Below are positions 15,090 to 18,723 of a DNA stretch of 18,723 nt, piece by piece. The position numbers and the translations under genes are program-made. The stretch's first letter is position 1. Every line of letters begins with the position of its first letter. The stretch is from JBKJML01 sp046596415 (GTDB lineage: Bacteria > Actinomycetota > Thermoleophilia > Gaiellales > Gaiellaceae): positions 1 to 18,723 of the forward strand of contig JBKJML010000292.1 in assembly GCA_046596415.1 (NCBI GenBank), written 5' to 3'. Below the pieces are notes generated by a model. That model searched no databases. It was not told where the DNA came from and worked only from the letters and a program-made list of their open reading frames with translations.

Positions 15090-15794
15090 TCATCCCGCCT
15101 TGTGGCTCAGAGCCACTAGGTGTTCTTCGTGCTTTGCCGTGAGGACCGGGCCTTCGACGCAGAGGCGCTTCAGGCGGCCGCCGATCTCGACGACGCAGCC
15201 GTAGCACGCGCCGTAGCCGCAGGCCATCGGAGCCTCCCAGGCGAGCTGCGCCGTCGGCACGAGCGCGCGGAGTGCCACGAGCATCGGCTCCGGGCCGCAG
15301 GCCAGCACGTCGCGTGGCTCGCTCGGCAGCAATTCGGTCACGTACGTCGGCTCCAGACAGACCGTCGCGTTCGGGACGAGGGCTGCCGCCTCCGCCTGGT
15401 GGGCGCCACGGAAGCCGAGGAGCGCCGGCGGGCTGCCGAGCAGCTGGGACAGGTACGGCAGCGGCGCGATTCCGATCCCGCCACCGACGAGCAAGGGCCG
15501 CTCCACCGCGAGATCGAAACCGTTGCCGAACGGGCCGGTGATCCCGAGCCTCGCACCTGGCCGGAGCGCACAGAGCGCGCGGGTGCCAGGGCCGACCGGA
15601 TCGATCAGGAACGCCAGCTGGCCGGGCGGGGCCAGACAGAGGCTCATCGGCCGCGGCAGCACCCGCCCCGGCGCCTCGAGCATGAAGAACTGGCCGGGAA
15701 TTCCCGCGTCAGCTGCACCGCGTTCGACCCGCAGGAGCGTGTACGGCCCGACCGGCTCGACGGCAAGGACGCTATGCCGACTGCGTGTGAGCAT
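15090..15794 (-). CDS. pyrK: Dihydroorotate dehydrogenase electron transfer subunit
   Basis: PyrK holds FAD and a [2Fe-2S] cluster and moves electrons from PyrD to NAD+. The 234 residues contain an FAD-binding barrel with RPMSL (about 48-52), GPFGNGF, the nucleotide-binding GGGIGIAPL loop, an ACGPEPML motif, and the cluster ligands C192-x4-C197-x2-C200-x11-C212. The ATG at 15794 lies 23 nt inside the carB end and is supported by AGGAG 7 nt upstream. After the last Cys the protein runs about ten residues longer than usual. Being next to pyrD and carB fixes the role in pyrimidine synthesis. Confidence 0.95.
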   Translation of the reverse strand: MLTRSRHSVLAVEPVGPYTLLRVERGAADAGIPGQFFMLEAPGRVLPRPMSLCLAPPGQLAFLIDPVGPGTRALCALRPGARLGITGPFGNGFDLAVERPLLVGGGIGIAPLPYLSQLLGSPPALLGFRGAHQAEAAALVPNATVCLEPTYVTELLPSEPRDVLACGPEPMLVALRALVPTAQLAWEAPMACGYGACYGCVVEIGGRLKRLCVEGPVLTAKHEEHLVALSHKAG

Positions 15795-18723
15795 GGATCC
15801 GCTCCTGGAGCGAGAGCGCTATCTCCGTCCGCGCGTTCGCGATCGCGTGGACTGCCGCCGCGGCGCCCGAGATCGTCGTGATGCACGGCACGCGGGCGAC
15901 GAGCGCCGCCTCGCGGATCAGGTAGCCGTCCGCGCGAGCGCCGGAGCCCTGCGGGGTGTTGATCACGAGGTCGCAGCGGCCCCGCCGGATCAGATCGACG
16001 ATCGTCTGCTCACCCTCCTTCGCGGACAGCACCTTCCCGACCTCCTCGACCTCGAGACCGGCAGCGGCGAGGGTGCGGGCGGTGCCGGCCGTGGCGACAA
16101 GCTTGAAACCGAGGCCGGCGAGCGCAGCGGCGACGGGCACGGTGGCGGGCTTGTCGGCCTCGCGGACCGAGAGGAAGGCGGTGCCGGACGTCGGCAGCGG
16201 CCGGCCGGCGGCGCGCTCCGCCTTCGCGAAGGCGCTGGGAAGATCGGCCGCGCTCGCCATCACCTCACCGGTCGAGCGCATCTCCGGCCCGAGCACCGGG
16301 TCGGAGCCCGGGAAGCGAGCGAAGGGCAGCACGGCCGCCTTGACACTCACTTCGCGCGGCGGGCGCTCGGCCGGCAGGCCCAGGTCGGCGATCCGCTCGC
16401 CGGCGGCAAGCCGGCAGGCGGCGGCGACGAGGTTCAAACCGGTCGCCTTGCTCGCGAACGGGACCGTCCGCGAAGCGCGCGGGTTCGCCTCGAGCACGTA
16501 CACCTCACCGTCGGCGATCGCAAGCTGGACGTTCAAGAGCCCCTTCGTGCCGAGCGCGGGCCCGAGCGTCCTCACGATCCGCTCGATCTCCGTCTGGGCG
16601 GCCGCGGTGAGCGACGGCGCGGGCAGGACGCAGGCGGAGTCGCCGGAGTGGACGCCGGCCTCCTCGACGTGCTGCATGATCGCGCCGATGTAGGTCGACT
16701 CCCCATCGCAGAGCGCGTCGACATCGATCTCGATCGCGTTCTCGACGAAGCGGTCGACGAGCGCCTCCTCGGTCTGCTGGAAGGCGGCGACGACCTCGTT
16801 CGCCCGGTAGCAGACTCGCATCGCGCGCCCGCCGAGGACGTAGGAAGGGCGGACGAGCACCGGGTAGCCGATCCGATGGGCGATCGCGGCGGCCTCGGTG
16901 CCACTGCGCGCGATTCCCCACTCCGGGCAGCGGATCGAGAGCTCGGCCAGCAGGGCGCCGAAACGCTCGCGGTCCTCTGCGAGGTCGATCGCGTCGTACG
17001 GCGTGCCCATGATCGCGTAGCCCGCCTCCTCGAGTGCGCGGGCGAGCTTGAGCGGGGTCTGACCCCCGAACTGGATCACGATCCCGTCGGGGCGCTCGCG
17101 CTCGCAGACGGCCAGCACCTCCTCGATCCCGAGCGGCTCGAAGTAGAGGCGGTCGGAGATGTCGTAGTCGGTCGAGACCGTCTCGGGGTTGCAGTTGACC
17201 ATGATCGCCTCGTAGCCCGCCTCGCGGAAGCTCGTGACAGCGTGGACGCAGCAGTAGTCGAACTCGATCCCCTGGCCGATTCGCGCCGGGCCGGAGCCGA
17301 GGATGACGACGCGTGGCTTCTCCGACGGAGGCAGCGGCTCGTCGGCCTCTCCCCACGTCGAGTAGTAGTAGTTCGAAGCGGCCTCCACCTCGCCGGCGCA
17401 CGAGTCGACGCGGCGGAAGGCGGGACGGATGCCGGCCTCCTCCCGCTCGGCGCGAACCTCGGCGGCGGTGCAGCCGCGCTCGACGGCGATCTCGGCGTCC
17501 GACCAGCCGGTGCGCTTCGCGAGCCTGAGGTCGCCGGAGCGCAGCGCGGCTCGCGCGCGGTCGATCTCGCCGAGGAACCAGGGATGCACGCCTTCCGGAA
17601 TCGAGTCGAGGTCGGGCCACGGGGTGCGGGCACCGCGGTCGAGCTCACGCGAGCGCATCGCCTTCAGGAACGCCTCGGAGAAGCTGCGGCCGATCCCCAT
17701 CGTCTCCCCCACCGACTTCATCTGCGTGCCGAGGGTCTCGTCGGCGCCCGGGAACTTCTCGAAGGCGAAGCGCGGGAACTTGACGACCACGTAGTCGAGG
17801 GTCGGCTCGAAGCTCGCCGGCGTCGTCTTCGTCATGTCGTTCGGGATCTCGTCCAGCGTGTAGCCGACGGCGAGTTTCGCTGCCACCTTCGCGATCGGGT
17901 AGCCGGTGGCCTTCGAGGCGAGCGCCGAGGAGCGCGAGACACGCGGGTTCATCTCGATCACGCGGACGTCGCCGGTCTCGCGGTCACGCGCGAACTGGAT
18001 GTTCGAGCCGCCGGTCTCGACCCCGACCGCGCGCACGACCGCGACTGCCGCGTCACGAAGCTCCTGGTAGGCCTCGTCGGAGAGCGTCATCTGCGGCGCC
18101 ACGGTGACGGAGTCGCCCGTGTGGACGCCCATCGGGTCGAGGTTCTCGATCGAGCAGACGATCACGACGTTGTCCTTGCGGTCGCGGATCACCTCCAGCT
18201 CGAACTCGTCCCAGCCTCGCACCGACTCCTCGACGAGCACCTGGTTGATCGGGCTCTCGAAGAGGCCGCGGATCACCTGAGCCCGGAGCTGCTCCTCGGT
18301 ATAGACGAAGCCGCCGCCGTGGCCGCCGAGCGTGAACGCCGGGCGCACGACAGCGGGCGCGGCGACACCGACGAGGTCATCGAGCGAGGTGACGATCTTC
18401 GAGCTCGGAGTGGCGAGCCCACATGATTCGACGACCTCCTTGAAGAGGCTGCGGTCCTCGGCACGGCGGATCACGTCGACGTCGGCGCCGAGTAGCTCGA
18501 TCCCGAGTGCGTCGAGCACCCCCGCCTCCTTCAGCTCGATCGCGAGGTTGAGTGCGGTCTGCCCGCCGAGTGTCGGCAGCAGCGCGTCGGGGCGCTCGCG
18601 GCCGAGGACGTCGGCGACGCCCTCGAGGTCGAGCGGCTCGAGATAGGTGCGGTCGGCGAAGCCGGGGTCGGTCATGATCGTCGCCGGGTTCGAGTTGACG
18701 ACGATCGTCCGGAAGCCGTCCTC
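15772..18723 (-). CDS. carB: Carbamoyl-phosphate synthase large subunit (5' end outside window)
   Basis: CarB uses ammonia from CarA, bicarbonate and two ATP to form carbamoyl phosphate for pyrimidines and arginine. The visible 983 residues lack only roughly the first 70-90. They begin inside the VNSNPATIMTDP motif. An ATG at 18675 (MTDPGF) is internal, not the start. The N-terminal ATP-grasp half has PTLGGQTALN, GGHGGGF and EMNPRVSRSSALASKATGYP. An oligomerisation segment follows, then the second ATP-grasp half, which opens with GIEFDYCCVHA and NCNPETVSTDYD and has EANPRASRTVPFASKATG. The C-terminal MGS-like allosteric domain covers about the last 150 residues (SVREADK...INTPQGSGAR...). The stop lies inside pyrK (23-nt overlap). 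Confidence 0.98.
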   Translation of the reverse strand, partial: EDGFRTIVVNSNPATIMTDPGFADRTYLEPLDLEGVADVLGRERPDALLPTLGGQTALNLAIELKEAGVLDALGIELLGADVDVIRRAEDRSLFKEVVESCGLATPSSKIVTSLDDLVGVAAPAVVRPAFTLGGHGGGFVYTEEQLRAQVIRGLFESPINQVLVEESVRGWDEFELEVIRDRKDNVVIVCSIENLDPMGVHTGDSVTVAPQMTLSDEAYQELRDAAVAVVRAVGVETGGSNIQFARDRETGDVRVIEMNPRVSRSSALASKATGYPIAKVAAKLAVGYTLDEIPNDMTKTTPASFEPTLDYVVVKFPRFAFEKFPGADETLGTQMKSVGETMGIGRSFSEAFLKAMRSRELDRGARTPWPDLDSIPEGVHPWFLGEIDRARAALRSGDLRLAKRTGWSDAEIAVERGCTAAEVRAEREEAGIRPAFRRVDSCAGEVEAASNYYYSTWGEADEPLPPSEKPRVVILGSGPARIGQGIEFDYCCVHAVTSFREAGYEAIMVNCNPETVSTDYDISDRLYFEPLGIEEVLAVCERERPDGIVIQFGGQTPLKLARALEEAGYAIMGTPYDAIDLAEDRERFGALLAELSIRCPEWGIARSGTEAAAIAHRIGYPVLVRPSYVLGGRAMRVCYRANEVVAAFQQTEEALVDRFVENAIEIDVDALCDGESTYIGAIMQHVEEAGVHSGDSACVLPAPSLTAAAQTEIERIVRTLGPALGTKGLLNVQLAIADGEVYVLEANPRASRTVPFASKATGLNLVAAACRLAAGERIADLGLPAERPPREVSVKAAVLPFARFPGSDPVLGPEMRSTGEVMASAADLPSAFAKAERAAGRPLPTSGTAFLSVREADKPATVPVAAALAGLGFKLVATAGTARTLAAAGLEVEEVGKVLSAKEGEQTIVDLIRRGRCDLVINTPQGSGARADGYLIREAALVARVPCITTISGAAAAVHAIANARTEIALSLQERIHAHTQSA
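15802..15806 (-). promoter_or_regulatory. Ribosome binding site of pyrK inside carB
   Basis: AGGAG on the minus strand lies 7 nt ahead of the pyrK ATG at 15794 and within the last carB codons. It decides the pyrK start and explains the 23-nt carB/pyrK overlap. Confidence 0.7.

Noticed and set aside
15523..18426. A 967-codon open frame on the plus strand opposite carB
   Set aside because: It is antisense to a clear CarB with family motifs throughout. Its translation is Arg/Asp/Leu/Gly-rich with no recognisable domain, as expected from high-GC codon bias.

Overview
The window is a gene-dense, high-GC chromosomal segment with actinobacterial character. It carries the actinobacterial integration host factor (mIHF) upstream of gmk, rpoZ and coaBC, a class 1B (PyrD/PyrK) dihydroorotate dehydrogenase, many GTG/TTG starts, several 1-8 nt gene overlaps, and a short IF2. 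My best inference is a deep-branching actinobacterium of the Thermoleophilia (Solirubrobacterales/Gaiellales) type. That rests on gene content and style, not on a database search. I see no rRNA, tRNA, CRISPR array, insertion sequence or prophage, and no gene-free stretch longer than about 110 bases.

Left part (1-4588, minus strand): dtd, then a translation/transcription-factor unit rimP-nusA-ylxR-infB. The genes of this unit are 5 nt apart or overlap. infB runs off the left edge. A 107-nt gap upstream of rimP holds a hairpin just ahead of its Shine-Dalgarno site and a weak -10-like hexamer.

Middle (4620-6320, plus strand): one GspE/PilB-type secretion/pilus assembly ATPase, divergent from dtd. 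It is the only plus-strand gene, and no other pilus or secretion gene is in view.

Centre-right (6356-14156, minus strand): nine co-directional genes. In transcription order they are mihF, gmk, rpoZ, coaBC, a MoxR AAA+ ATPase, a DUF58 protein, a membrane transglutaminase (TgpA-like), a sugar-nucleotidyltransferase-like protein and a small TPR protein. Most junctions overlap by 1-8 nt and the largest gap is 53 nt, so this is probably one long transcription unit. A candidate promoter directly ahead of mihF would give a leaderless or nearly leaderless mRNA. The first half is core metabolism (DNA architecture, GMP to GDP, RNA polymerase omega, coenzyme A). The second half is a MoxR/DUF58/transglutaminase envelope-associated module.

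Right edge (14228-18723, minus strand): de novo pyrimidine genes carB (5' end outside the window), pyrK and pyrD. They make carbamoyl phosphate and oxidise dihydroorotate with NAD+. carB and pyrK overlap by 23 nt. pyrD appears to lack the usual N-terminal beta-hairpin.

Most of the window is ordinary core genome. The points most worth a second look are a Cys/His zinc-ribbon-like tail on NusA, the fusion of the MoxR-DUF58-transglutaminase module to the coaBC operon, the solitary GspE ATPase, the missing active-site Cys in the CoaC half of CoaBC, and the odd pyrK/pyrD junction.
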